Of a DNA stretch of 64,000 bases, positions 8,341 through 17,454 are shown in pieces; position 1 is the first letter of the stretch, and each line of letters begins with the position of its first letter. The notes beneath the pieces are model-generated. The model was not told the DNA's origin. It ran no database searches and worked only from the letters and a program-made list of their open reading frames with translations. Source of the DNA: Rhodopseudomonas boonkerdii (GTDB taxonomy: Bacteria > Pseudomonadota > Alphaproteobacteria > Rhizobiales > Xanthobacteraceae); NCBI RefSeq assembly GCF_021184025.1, contig NZ_CP036537.1:3162001-3226000 (forward strand), written 5' to 3'. Made by a program: the position numbers and the translations under genes.

Positions 8341-9840
8341 GTGACCTCAGCCAGCACCTCGCCGACCCTCGATGGATTGTTCCGCCGCTCGCTGCTCCGG
8401 CAGCCCGAGGCGCTGGCTCTGGTCGATCCTGCCGACAAAATGCGTGTCACACAGACGCCGCAACAGCGCCTCACCTTCGCCGCAGCAGATCGTGAGATAA
8501 ACGCCCTCACAGCGCATTTTATCGACATGGGCCTGCCGCCGGGCTCGGTCATCGCCTTACAGCTTCCAAACACTGTGGAATTCGTCCTGACGGTGCTCGC
8601 CGCGCACCGCGCGGGCTTGGTTGCCGCACTGTTGCCGCAACTCTGGCGGCAGCACGATCTCACCACTGCATTGAACCGCACCGGCGCCCGCGCCATCGTC
8701 ACATCGAGCAAGATCGACGGCGTCAGCCATGCCGACCTCGCGATGAATGCAGCAGCTGAAGCCTTTTCGATCCGCTATGTCGGCGGCTTCGGCAACGATC
8801 TGCCGGAAGGCATGATCCCGCTCGACCACGTGCTGGCCGGCCCTTTCATCGAACCGCTGCCGCCGACACCGGACGCGCGCAGCGCCGCCATCATCACCTT
8901 CGACACCGCCGCCGACGGTTTTCGTGCCGTGCCGCGAACCCATCTTAATCTGATTTCCGGCGGGCTCGCGGTCTTCCTCGAAAGCGGCATACCGCAAGGT
9001 GCCAGCACGATGTCGGCGCTGGTGCCGACATCGTTCGGCCATCTCGCATCATCGCTCGTTACCTGGCTGCTGTCCGGCGGCGTCCTGGCGCTGCATCATC
9101 CGTTGGACAGCGCGGTGCTGGAGCGCGAGATCATCGATGGCGGCTGCGATGTGCTGGTCGCTCCCGCGCCCTTCGCCCATCGCCTCGCCGAGGATGGCCT
9201 GCTCGACCGCGCACCGATGCTCAGGCATGTGGTGGGCCTCTGGCGTATGCCGGAACAGGTGGAAAGCTCCCCGGCCTGGCCGGCATCACAGGCCGATTTC
9301 ACTGACGTGTATCTGTTCGGTGAGGCCGGCTTGTTCGGGGCCATCCGCGGCGACGATGGCTCGCCCGCGGCCATTCTTCCGGGCCCGCACGGCGCTCCCC
9401 GCGCCGCCGCGGGCACTGCCGTCGCTGGCGAAACGCTGCTGTCGCCGCGCGGCACGCTTGGCCTTCGCGGCCCGATGGTGCCCGTCCTCGCCTATACGGC
9501 GCAGCCCGATGCCAGCAACGGGCTGATCCCGGCCAAACCGCTCGACTATGTGGACACAGGCTATCAGGCCCGCCTCGACCGCGCGACCGGCGCATTGCAC
9601 ATCACCGCACCGCCCTCCGGTGTGACTTCTGTCGGCGGTTATCGTTTCCTCGCCCAGGATCTCAGCGAATGGGCCAAGCGGCTTGGCGACAATGCCATGC
9701 TGACGGCACTCCCGGACCGCCTTGGCGGCTACCGCCTCGCCGGTCGCGCCAGCGACAACGGCCGCGCCCGCGAAGCCCTGACGGAACTCGGCCTCAATCC
9801 TCTGATGGTCGAGGCGTTCCGGGATCGGGCAGCGGAGTAA
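8341..9840 (+). CDS. adenylate-forming superfamily (AMP-binding) protein lacking catalytic motifs
   Basis: Protein of 499 residues with an acyl-CoA-synthetase-like fold: an N-terminal stretch like those ligases (DPADKMRV, LTFAAADREINALTAHFIDMG, VIALQLPNTVEFVLTVLAAHRAGL), then a position where the Ser/Thr/Gly-rich phosphate loop should stand. There the sequence is ITFDTAADGFRAVPRTH, without the usual Gly-rich TSGTTGxPKG pattern or its Lys. The adenine motif is replaced by YLFGEAGLFG, the ribose motif by DTGYQARLD, and the C-terminal catalytic Lys region is absent from RLGGYRLAGRA. It is likely a pseudoenzyme or a very divergent enzyme. It starts with GTG four bases after the binding-protein gene, so the two are probably co-transcribed. 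A hairpin at 9871 ends the unit. Confidence 0.75.
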   Translation: MTSASTSPTLDGLFRRSLLRQPEALALVDPADKMRVTQTPQQRLTFAAADREINALTAHFIDMGLPPGSVIALQLPNTVEFVLTVLAAHRAGLVAALLPQLWRQHDLTTALNRTGARAIVTSSKIDGVSHADLAMNAAAEAFSIRYVGGFGNDLPEGMIPLDHVLAGPFIEPLPPTPDARSAAIITFDTAADGFRAVPRTHLNLISGGLAVFLESGIPQGASTMSALVPTSFGHLASSLVTWLLSGGVLALHHPLDSAVLEREIIDGGCDVLVAPAPFAHRLAEDGLLDRAPMLRHVVGLWRMPEQVESSPAWPASQADFTDVYLFGEAGLFGAIRGDDGSPAAILPGPHGAPRAAAGTAVAGETLLSPRGTLGLRGPMVPVLAYTAQPDASNGLIPAKPLDYVDTGYQARLDRATGALHITAPPSGVTSVGGYRFLAQDLSEWAKRLGDNAMLTALPDRLGGYRLAGRASDNGRAREALTELGLNPLMVEAFRDRAAE

Positions 9841-9870
9841 TCCGCCTGGCAAAGGGCACTGTTACATATC

Positions 9871-9899
9871 GAAAACGCCAGCAATCTCATGGCGTTTTC
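9871..9899 (+). terminator. hairpin after the AMP-binding-fold gene
   Basis: Perfect ten-base inverted repeat GAAAACGCCA / TGGCGTTTTC with a nine-base loop, 30 bases after the stop codon at 9840. The 3' arm ends in TTTT but the T-run is short, so efficiency as an intrinsic terminator is uncertain. Confidence 0.55.
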
Positions 9900-9975
9900 C
9901 GGCTTTCTCATTGACCCAGCATTAACGACATCGCGCTAGCGTGACCCTACTTATATCCTCCGGGGTCTCGTGCGC

Positions 9976-11214
9976 ATGTCCGATCAGGCGACCATCGTTG
10001 CCATTTCCAGTCAGCAACCTGCGCCCTTCGCGACCGCCCTCGCCGACAGCAACATCTTCCCGGTGATCGATGCAACCTGGAGCACTGCGCTCGAAGCGAT
10101 CGCGCAGGTGCAGCCGGCAGCTGTCGTAGCAACCGCATCTACTGCCGAGATGCCGGCCTTCAGCAAACTGGCCGCCAAACTTGCTGCCCGTCAGCCCTAT
10201 ATCCCGCTGATCGCCATTGATCCCGTATCCGAACTGCCGGGCCAGGCCATTCCGCTGATCGGAGATCATGGACGGTTCACAAGGCTCGGCGCGCGGCTGC
10301 GCAACGCACTGCGTATTCGGACGCTACATGCCACGGTGCTCCGTCGCCTTACTGCCGAAAATCTCCACCACTTCACCACCAACGCGCCCAATCCGCTCGA
10401 GGACGCGACCGTGATGCTCGTTGGCCGTGGCGGCAGTCATCCTGCCCTGTCGGTGGCGTTCGGCGAGCGCGTCAGCCTGGTCGGTGCGCTCAGCATCGAG
10501 GCTGCCGCAAAGCACCTCAATGCCCGGGACCTCGACGGAATTGTCATTGGAGACGGCTTCACGCCACGCGTCGTCGATGCGTTCCTGACAGTGCTTGCCG
10601 AAGACCCGCGCTTTCGCGGCCTGCCGGTGATCGTCACCTCGTCCGGCTTCGCACAGGAGTACGACCTCGCCAATCTCGAAACCATCACAGGTGATGCCGA
10701 CCACATCACGATGTTGGCTCTGCCGCTGGTACGCCAGCGGGCCCTCGAGGCAAGGCTAAATCGGACCCTACGCTCGATCGATTCCGACGGCCTTATCGAT
10801 GCGGCGACGGGATTGCTCACACCCGAGGCGTTCGACCGCGATCTCGCCACGGCGGTCTATCACACCCAGACGCGCGGCGGCGGCCTTTCCGCCGCCCGTT
10901 TCACATTCAAGAACGTCTCGTTACGCGCCCAGCGCGATTTGGCGCGGATTATCAGCCGGCTGATGCGCAAGATCGATTTCGGCACGCTCTGCGCCGACGG
11001 CTCGATCATCGTAGTATTCGCCGAGACCGATCCGCGCAACGCACACATGATCGCGCGGCGCCTCTCGGCTGTCATGAAATACACCATGCACGGACCGAAG
11101 CGGGATGCCCGCAACGACCCGCGCGTGAAGGTGGCCGGCATGACTGCGAACGATTCCGCGAAATCGCTGCTGGCAAGATTGCAAGACGCCGCTGCTCAAC
11201 GCGTGGCGTCGTAG
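9976..11214 (+). CDS. receiver-like plus degenerate GGDEF-like domain protein
   Basis: Cytosolic protein of 412 residues. I prefer ATG 9976 to the in-frame GTG six bases earlier; a GGGG at 9962-9965 could serve either. Two receiver-like alpha/beta halves can be traced (an N-terminal one with AAVVATASTAEMPAF; a second with LDGIVIGDGFTP, DPRFRGLPVIVTSSG, then LALPLVRQRALEARL). The C-terminal part starts with the GGDEF-domain entry DAATGLLTPEAFDRDL, but at the active site it reads CADGSIIVVFAETD, with no GGDEF/GGEEF. Diguanylate cyclase activity is therefore unlikely; it may bind nucleotide or partner proteins. The gene is convergent with mfd, whose stop lies two bases away. Confidence 0.75.
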   Translation: MSDQATIVAISSQQPAPFATALADSNIFPVIDATWSTALEAIAQVQPAAVVATASTAEMPAFSKLAAKLAARQPYIPLIAIDPVSELPGQAIPLIGDHGRFTRLGARLRNALRIRTLHATVLRRLTAENLHHFTTNAPNPLEDATVMLVGRGGSHPALSVAFGERVSLVGALSIEAAAKHLNARDLDGIVIGDGFTPRVVDAFLTVLAEDPRFRGLPVIVTSSGFAQEYDLANLETITGDADHITMLALPLVRQRALEARLNRTLRSIDSDGLIDAATGLLTPEAFDRDLATAVYHTQTRGGGLSAARFTFKNVSLRAQRDLARIISRLMRKIDFGTLCADGSIIVVFAETDPRNAHMIARRLSAVMKYTMHGPKRDARNDPRVKVAGMTANDSAKSLLARLQDAAAQRVAS

Positions 11215-11216
11215 AG

Positions 11217-14200
11217 CTAAGCCGCCTTCCTGTTCTCGGCAAGGTTCGCAAGATCTCGCAAAATATCCGTCGCGCCTTCGAGCCGATCTTCAGGCGTGTC
11301 CCAATCCTGCAGAAACACCACCTTCATATCCGGGCGTACCTTTGCGGCGTTGCCGTAACGGCGGATGAACGCCACCAGCTTCTCCGGCTCCGCAAAACTG
11401 TTGTCACGAAACACCAGCGACATGCCCTTCGGACCGGCATCGACTTTCTCGATATTGGCGCGGCGGCAATAGGCCTTGATGGCGGCGATCTTGAACAGAT
11501 AGCGCACCTCGTCCGGCAACACACCAAAACGGTCGCGCAGTTCGGCGGCAAAGCTCTCGATCTCGTCGTCGGTGTCGAGATCGGCAAGACGGCGATACAG
11601 CGACAGCCGCACGGACAGGTCGGCCACGAAATCGTCGGGGATCAGTACCGGCATGCCGATGGTGATGGTCGGCGACCAACGATCGGCGATCGGCTCAGAG
11701 ATGCCGGATTTCAGCGCAAGGATCGCCTCTTCCAGCATCGACTGGTACAGCTCGAAGCCGACCTCCTTGATATGACCCGACTGCTCCTCGCCGAGCAGAT
11801 TGCCAGCGCCGCGAATGTCGAGGTCGTGGGAGGCGAGTTGGAAGCCGGCGCCAAGGTTTTCCAGTGACTGCAGCACCTTCAGGCGGCGCTCCGCCTGGGC
11901 GGTAATCTTCTGCTTCTCCGGTAGCGTGAACAGCGCATAAGCGCGCAGCTTCGAGCGGCCGACGCGGCCACGCAGCTGATAGAGCTGTGCGAGGCCGAAC
12001 ATATCCGCGCGGTGGATGATCAGCGTATTCGCATTCGGAATGTCGAGGCCGGATTCGACGATCGTGGTGGAGAGCAGGATGTCATACTTGCCGTCATAGA
12101 AGGCCGACATGATGTCCTCGATGACGGTCGGCGCCATCTGGCCATGGGCCACGGCGACCTTCATCTCCGGAACATGTTTATCGAGGAACGCCTTCACTTC
12201 GGCGAGATCGTCAATACGCGGCACGACATAAAATGCCTGACCACCGCGATAGCGCTCGCGCAGCAGCGCTTCGCGTATCATCAGCGGATCGTGCGGCGCG
12301 ACGAAGGTGCGCACAGCGAGACGATCGACCGGCGCCGAGGCGATGATTGAGAGATCGCGCACGCCGGTGAGCGCAAGCTGCAGCGTGCGCGGGATCGGTG
12401 TCGCCGACAGCGTCAGCACGTGGACATTGGCGCGGAGCTGCTTCAGGCGTTCCTTATGCGTCACGCCAAAATGTTGCTCCTCGTCCACCACCACAAGACC
12501 GAGTTCCTTGAACTTGATGGACTTGCCGAGCAGCGCGTGGGTGCCGACGACGATATCGACCGAGCCGTCGGCGAGGCCCTTCTTCGTCGCGCTCAGTTCC
12601 TTCGGCGTGACGAGGCGCGAGGCCTGCGCCACATTCACAGGGAAACCACGAAAACGCTCAGCAAAGTTCTTGGCGTGCTGGCGCGCGAGCAGTGTGGTCG
12701 GAACGACCACAGCGACCTGCTTGCCTTCCATGGCGACACCAAAGGTCGCACGCATGGCGACTTCCGTCTTACCGAAGCCGACATCGCCGCAGACCAGACG
12801 GTCCATTGGCTTGCCGCTTTCGAGATCGTGCAGCGCCGCGTCGATGGCGTTCTGCTGATCCTCGGTTTCCTCATAGGGGAAACGTGCGCAGAATTCGTCA
12901 TACTGTTCGCGTGGGATCGAGATTTTCTCGGTCTCGCGCAGATGGCGTTCGGCAGCGATCTTGATGAGCTCGCCGGCAATCTCCTGAATGCGGTTCTTGA
13001 GCTTGGCCTTGCGGGCCTGCCAGCCGGAGCCGCCGAGCTTGTCGAGTTCCACACTGGTCTGGTCGGAACCGTAGCGCGACAACAGCTCGATATTCTCAAC
13101 CGGCAGATAGAGTTTGGTCTCGTTGGCATAGCGCAGTTCGAGACAGTCATGCGGCGCGCCGCCGACCTCGAGGGTCTGCAGACCGACGAAGCGGCCTATA
13201 CCGTGCTCGACATGAACGACAATGTCGCCAGCCGAGAGCGACGTGACTTCCGAAATGAAGTTATCGAGTTTGCGGCTGGCCTTGCGCGGGCGCACGAGGC
13301 GATCACCGAGAATGTCCTGCTCGCTGATGACGGCGACATGGTCGGTCTCAAAACCGCTCTCCATGCCGACCACGGCGAGCGAGGCCTCGTTGCGCGGCAC
13401 CGCATTCACAGCGCGCCAGGAATTCACCATCTGCAAATTAAGCAGCTTGTGATCCCTGAGCATGCTCGCCATGCGGTCGCGCGAACCTTCGCTCCACAAC
13501 GCGACGACCACCTTCTTGCGCGACGACTGCAGCGACTGGATATGCGCGACGACCCGCTCGAACACATTGACCGAGGTATCGGCGCGTTCGGGTGCGAAGT
13601 TGCGCCCCTGCTTGGCGCCGACGTCGACAGTGTCGGCGGTGCCTTCGGGCACAGCAAATGGCGACAGCCGCGCTACTGAAGTCTCATGCAGCCGCTTCTT
13701 CCACTCGTCCTCGGTGAGATACAGCCGGTCAGGCGGCAGTGGCTTGTAGATGGCGCCGCCGCCCGCCATGCCCGTAGCGTCCTTGCGGGCCTCGTAATAG
13801 TCCTGGATCTGCTTGAAGCGCTCGCCAGCGGCGTCCTCTGCCAAGGGCTGCATCACGATGGGAGTGCGATCGAAATAGTCGAACAGCGTATCCATCTTCT
13901 CCTGGAATAGCGGCAGCCAGTGCTCCATGCCTGGATGGCGGCGGCCTTCGCTCACCGCTTCATAGAGCTGGTCGTCGCGCTCCGGCGCACCGAATTCGGC
14001 GACGTAGCCCATGCGGAAACGACGGATGGTTTCGGTAACGAGCTGGAATTCCGACACCGGCACGAGATCGAGACCACGCATGGTGAGATGCGTACGCTGG
14101 GTCTCGGCATCGAAGGTACGGATGGATTCCAGGCTGTCGCCGAAGAAATCGAAGCGCACGGGCATCTCGAGCCCGGCAGGAAACAGATCGAGAATACCGC

Positions 14201-14735
14201 CGCGCACCGCATATTCGCCGGGCTCACGCACGGTCGAGGAGCGGCTGTAGCCGTTATGCTCCAGCCAGGCGACGATGTTGTCCATCGGGACCACATTGCC
14301 CGGCGCGACCGAGAGCGCCTGTGCGGCGACGAGATCGCGAGTCGGCACCCGTTGCACCATGGCGTTCACCGTGGTCAGCACGATCATCGGCTTGTCGCTG
14401 CCGGTCAGGCGCGACAGCTGCGCCAGCGCCGTCATGCGCTGGGCGAGAATACCGGCAAAGGGCGAAACCCGGTCGTAAGGTTGGCAATCCCAGGCCGGGA
14501 ATTGCAGCACCGGCAGGTCAGGCGCAAAGAATTCCAGTGCACGCGCGAGCTGCTGCATACGCGGGCCGTCGCGGCAGACCACCGCTAGACTCACCGCGGG
14601 CGGCTTCGGTCTGGCGGCGACGGCACGCGCGAGATCGGCAACGATGAGTCCTTCGGCGCCCTCGCTCGCGTTGGCGAAGGTCAGCACCTTGCCAGGCAAT
14701 AGCTGCGAGGCCGGCGAAGCGACGGGAGATTTCAT
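11217..14735 (-). CDS. mfd: transcription-repair coupling factor Mfd
   Basis: DNA translocase of 1172 residues that removes stalled RNA polymerase and recruits UvrA. The N-terminal UvrB-like region is followed by the RNA polymerase-interacting Tudor-like domain (about 480-550, GDIVVHVEHGIGRFVGL), then the RecG-like helicase module with Walker A (GDVGFGKTEVAMRA), DEEQHFG in motif II, the SATPIPRTL motif, and motif VI-type LRGRVGRS. The C-terminal TRCF domain ends at residue 1172. Length matches the family. Its ATG overlaps the sdhE stop codon (ATGA), so it is translated downstream of sdhE. Confidence 0.97.
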   Translation of the reverse strand: MKSPVASPASQLLPGKVLTFANASEGAEGLIVADLARAVAARPKPPAVSLAVVCRDGPRMQQLARALEFFAPDLPVLQFPAWDCQPYDRVSPFAGILAQRMTALAQLSRLTGSDKPMIVLTTVNAMVQRVPTRDLVAAQALSVAPGNVVPMDNIVAWLEHNGYSRSSTVREPGEYAVRGGILDLFPAGLEMPVRFDFFGDSLESIRTFDAETQRTHLTMRGLDLVPVSEFQLVTETIRRFRMGYVAEFGAPERDDQLYEAVSEGRRHPGMEHWLPLFQEKMDTLFDYFDRTPIVMQPLAEDAAGERFKQIQDYYEARKDATGMAGGGAIYKPLPPDRLYLTEDEWKKRLHETSVARLSPFAVPEGTADTVDVGAKQGRNFAPERADTSVNVFERVVAHIQSLQSSRKKVVVALWSEGSRDRMASMLRDHKLLNLQMVNSWRAVNAVPRNEASLAVVGMESGFETDHVAVISEQDILGDRLVRPRKASRKLDNFISEVTSLSAGDIVVHVEHGIGRFVGLQTLEVGGAPHDCLELRYANETKLYLPVENIELLSRYGSDQTSVELDKLGGSGWQARKAKLKNRIQEIAGELIKIAAERHLRETEKISIPREQYDEFCARFPYEETEDQQNAIDAALHDLESGKPMDRLVCGDVGFGKTEVAMRATFGVAMEGKQVAVVVPTTLLARQHAKNFAERFRGFPVNVAQASRLVTPKELSATKKGLADGSVDIVVGTHALLGKSIKFKELGLVVVDEEQHFGVTHKERLKQLRANVHVLTLSATPIPRTLQLALTGVRDLSIIASAPVDRLAVRTFVAPHDPLMIREALLRERYRGGQAFYVVPRIDDLAEVKAFLDKHVPEMKVAVAHGQMAPTVIEDIMSAFYDGKYDILLSTTIVESGLDIPNANTLIIHRADMFGLAQLYQLRGRVGRSKLRAYALFTLPEKQKITAQAERRLKVLQSLENLGAGFQLASHDLDIRGAGNLLGEEQSGHIKEVGFELYQSMLEEAILALKSGISEPIADRWSPTITIGMPVLIPDDFVADLSVRLSLYRRLADLDTDDEIESFAAELRDRFGVLPDEVRYLFKIAAIKAYCRRANIEKVDAGPKGMSLVFRDNSFAEPEKLVAFIRRYGNAAKVRPDMKVVFLQDWDTPEDRLEGATDILRDLANLAENRKAA

Positions 14736-15022
14736 CAGACCTTGTCCAGATTGCGGAACTCTTTGATCCGCTCGAACAGCGGGGTACGGTATTCCGGGGC
14801 GAGATCGGTGTCGCCAACGAAGGCTGGATAGAGCTCGGGATCCTCGAGCGCAATCAATGCTTCCAGCTGGGTCAGTTCGAGGTCGGCGAGAATGCCGATC
14901 TCGGCATCGGCGAAGCGTCCGAGAATGAGGTCCATCTCCCGGGTACCGCGATGCCAGCAGCGATACAGCAGCCGCTTGCGGCGATCATCCAGACCGTTGC
15001 TCGATCGTGTCGTTCCCGTCAT
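14735..15022 (-). CDS. sdhE: succinate dehydrogenase assembly factor SdhE (YgfY family)
   Basis: Small cytosolic protein of 95 residues that promotes FAD attachment to the succinate dehydrogenase flavoprotein. The family motif region is intact: RRKRLLYRCWHRGTREMDLILGRF contains the conserved RGxxE, here written as HRGTREMD. It is followed by an acidic helix bundle (LTQLEALIALEDPELY). First gene of a two-gene unit with mfd (four-base overlap), an arrangement known in related genera. Confidence 0.93.
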   Translation of the reverse strand: MTGTTRSSNGLDDRRKRLLYRCWHRGTREMDLILGRFADAEIGILADLELTQLEALIALEDPELYPAFVGDTDLAPEYRTPLFERIKEFRNLDKV

Positions 15023-15049
15023 CCGTTCGTTCCCAAGCCGTTAAAGTCA

Positions 15050-15094
15050 GAGCATGATCCCGAAAACCGGCATCCACTTTTCAGGATCATGCTC
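15050..15094. repeat. palindromic extragenic repeat (GAGCATGATCC element)
   Basis: Eleven-base arms GAGCATGATCC (15050-15060) and GGATCATGCTC (15084-15094), with CGAAAACCGG and CACTTTTC inside. This is a very common palindrome between genes of Rhizobiales, from general knowledge. It lies in the promoter gap between the divergent sdhE and recG. A further GC-rich stem, GCCCGG/CCGGGC at 15113-15129, stands next to it. Confidence 0.75.
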
Positions 15095-15265
15095 CAAAGC
15101 CAAACGCCAAAAGCCCGGACATGCCGGGCCGGGTGCATATAGCGACCATGGGGGGCGTTGTCAGCACCTCAAGCATGCAAAGGGGGGCTGCGCGGATTGC
15201 TTTCCCTCCAAAATGGTTTCAAGTCTGGCGATATCGGCCTCCGAGGCTGTTCCGCGAGTCGAGCG

Positions 15266-17371
15266 ATGCGCCCTGACGTTCTCAATCCTCTGTTTGCGCC
15301 GATCACGACCATGACCGGGATCGGCCCAAAGCAGGACAAGCTGTTCCGCTTCCTGCTCGGCCGCGAAGAGCCTCCGCGCATCGTCGATCTGCTGCTGCAC
15401 CTGCCCGCCAGCGTCATCGATCGCCGCCATCGCCCCAAGATCAACGAGGCCGAGATCGGGACCATGGTGACGCTCGAGGTGATCGTGGAGCGGCACCGGC
15501 CGCCGCCGCCCGGCCGCTCCCGCGCGCCGCATCTCGTCTATTGCACCGACGATACCGGGACGGTCATCCTGACCTATTTCCGGACTTTTCCGGGACAGAT
15601 CGAAAAACTGCTGCCGCTCGGCGCGAAGCGTTACGTCTCCGGCACAACGCAGCTGTTCGACGGCATGCTGCAGATCACGCATCCCGATCGCGTGGTGGAT
15701 GAGGAAGGATTCGCAAAACTCTCAGGGATCGATGCGGTCTATCCGCTGACCCAAGGTCTGGCCATCACGGCGTTGCGCAAAGCGATCGCGCAGGCACTCA
15801 CCAAGCTGCCGGAGTTGCCCGAATGGATCGGCGCCGACGTCATTCGCCGCTGTAAGTTTCCGTCATTCAGCCAAGCCCTGCAGCGCGTCCACGTTCCGGA
15901 GGAAACCACCGACATCCTGCCGGACGGCCCGTTCTGGTCACGCCTCGCTTATGACGAACTGCTCGCCGGCCAGCTCGCATTGGCACTGGTACGCGCGCAA
16001 TTGCGCCGCCCGGCGGGAGATCGCAATGCCGGCGACGGCGGGTTGCGGCGAAAGGTCATCGATGCCCTGCCCTATGCGCTGACGCCATCGCAGCAGCAGG
16101 CATCGGCCGCCATTGCCGACGACCTCACCCTGCCCGTCCGGATGCTGCGGCTACTGCAGGGCGACGTCGGCTCGGGCAAAACGGTGGTGGCGTTGCTGGC
16201 CGCCGCGGCCGTGGCAGAAGTCGGGAAGCAGGCCGCCTTGATGGCCCCGACGGAAATCCTTGCGCGCCAGCACGTCAAGACCATCGCGCCGCTCGCCGAA
16301 CGTGCCGGGCTGCGCGTCGCCATCCTCACCGGCCGTGAAAAAGGACGCGAGCGCAAGGACATTCTCACGCGGCTGGAAGCTGGCGAGATCGACTTCCTCG
16401 TCGGCACCCACGCGCTGATCCAGGACGACGTGATCTTCAAATCGCTGGCGCTTGCCGTCGTCGATGAGCAGCATCGTTTCGGCGTGCGCGAACGCCTTGC
16501 GCTCACCAATAAGGGCACAGCCGTGGATGTATTGGTGCTGTCCGCGACACCGATCCCGCGCACGCTGGTGCTGACCTATTTCGGCGACATGGATATCTCG
16601 GAGCTGCGGGAGAAACCGGCCGGCCGCCAGCCGATCGAGACCCGCACTCTTTCAGCGAGCCGTCTTGCCGAAATCGTCGATGGCATCGGCCGTGCCGTGG
16701 ACGCGGGCAAGCTGATCTACTGGATCGTGCCGCTGGTGGAAGAGTCCGAGATGGACGGACCGAAACTAACCAATGCGGAGGAGCGGTTCGAGTATCTGCA
16801 GCAACGCTTCGGCGACAAGGTCGGCCTCGTCCATGGCCGTATGCGCGGGCTGGAGAAAGACGCCGCAATGGCGCGCTTCGCAAGTGGCGCAACGCAGGTT
16901 CTCGTCGCGACCACGGTTGTGGAAGTCGGCGTCGATGTGCCCGCTGCGACCATCATGGTGATCGAGAACGCCGAGCGTTTCGGCCTCGCACAGCTGCATC
17001 AGCTCCGCGGTCGTATCGGCCGCGGCTCGGAAGCATCGACCTGCCTTCTGCTTTATCGCGAGCCGCTCGGCGAGATCGCCCGGAAGCGCCTGACCGTGAT
17101 CAAGGACAGCACCGATGGTTTCCGGATCGCCGAAGAGGACCTCAAGTTGCGTGGCGAGGGCGACGTCCTTGGAACGCGGCAGAGCGGCCTGCCCGGCTAT
17201 CGCATTGCGCGCTCCGAAGTCCATGCACAGTTCATCACGCAGGCGCGTGATGAAGCACTACGGATTCTGCAGGAAAATCCGAAACTCATCGGCCAGCGTG
17301 GCGAGGCACTGCGGTGTCTTCTCTACTTGTATGAGCGCGACGAGGCGATATCGCTGCTCGGAGCGGGATAG
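15266..17371 (+). CDS. recG: ATP-dependent DNA helicase RecG
   Basis: Branch-migration helicase of 701 residues acting on stalled forks and Holliday junctions. I start at ATG 15266 (MRPDVLNPLFAPIT), which gives the usual RecG length; the frame is open further upstream but the added 36 residues look unlike the family. The wedge domain (about 40-170) is followed by helicase motifs: Walker A GDVGSGKTVVALLAA, APTEILARQH, DEQHRFGVRERL, SATPIPRTL, and LHQLRGRIGRG. The C-terminal segment with DLKLRGEGDVLGTRQSG is typical. It is divergent from sdhE-mfd and has no obvious downstream partner. Confidence 0.96.
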   Translation: MRPDVLNPLFAPITTMTGIGPKQDKLFRFLLGREEPPRIVDLLLHLPASVIDRRHRPKINEAEIGTMVTLEVIVERHRPPPPGRSRAPHLVYCTDDTGTVILTYFRTFPGQIEKLLPLGAKRYVSGTTQLFDGMLQITHPDRVVDEEGFAKLSGIDAVYPLTQGLAITALRKAIAQALTKLPELPEWIGADVIRRCKFPSFSQALQRVHVPEETTDILPDGPFWSRLAYDELLAGQLALALVRAQLRRPAGDRNAGDGGLRRKVIDALPYALTPSQQQASAAIADDLTLPVRMLRLLQGDVGSGKTVVALLAAAAVAEVGKQAALMAPTEILARQHVKTIAPLAERAGLRVAILTGREKGRERKDILTRLEAGEIDFLVGTHALIQDDVIFKSLALAVVDEQHRFGVRERLALTNKGTAVDVLVLSATPIPRTLVLTYFGDMDISELREKPAGRQPIETRTLSASRLAEIVDGIGRAVDAGKLIYWIVPLVEESEMDGPKLTNAEERFEYLQQRFGDKVGLVHGRMRGLEKDAAMARFASGATQVLVATTVVEVGVDVPAATIMVIENAERFGLAQLHQLRGRIGRGSEASTCLLLYREPLGEIARKRLTVIKDSTDGFRIAEEDLKLRGEGDVLGTRQSGLPGYRIARSEVHAQFITQARDEALRILQENPKLIGQRGEALRCLLYLYERDEAISLLGAG

Positions 17372-17454
17372 GCCGTTCAATGACGCGTAATGTTGTGGCA
17401 ATGTTCCCGGACCATTTTCTGGCCTTGGCATGATGAAGCGAACAGGATGATTGC

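Noticed and set aside
12420..13679. Long plus-strand frame of 419 codons inside mfd
   Set aside because: It lies opposite the well-conserved Mfd helicase; its product has no family features and is a GC-driven shadow.
15113..15129. GCCCGG/CCGGGC stem as terminator
   Set aside because: Only four T on the minus strand and no gene ending there; it lies in the promoter gap of sdhE and recG.
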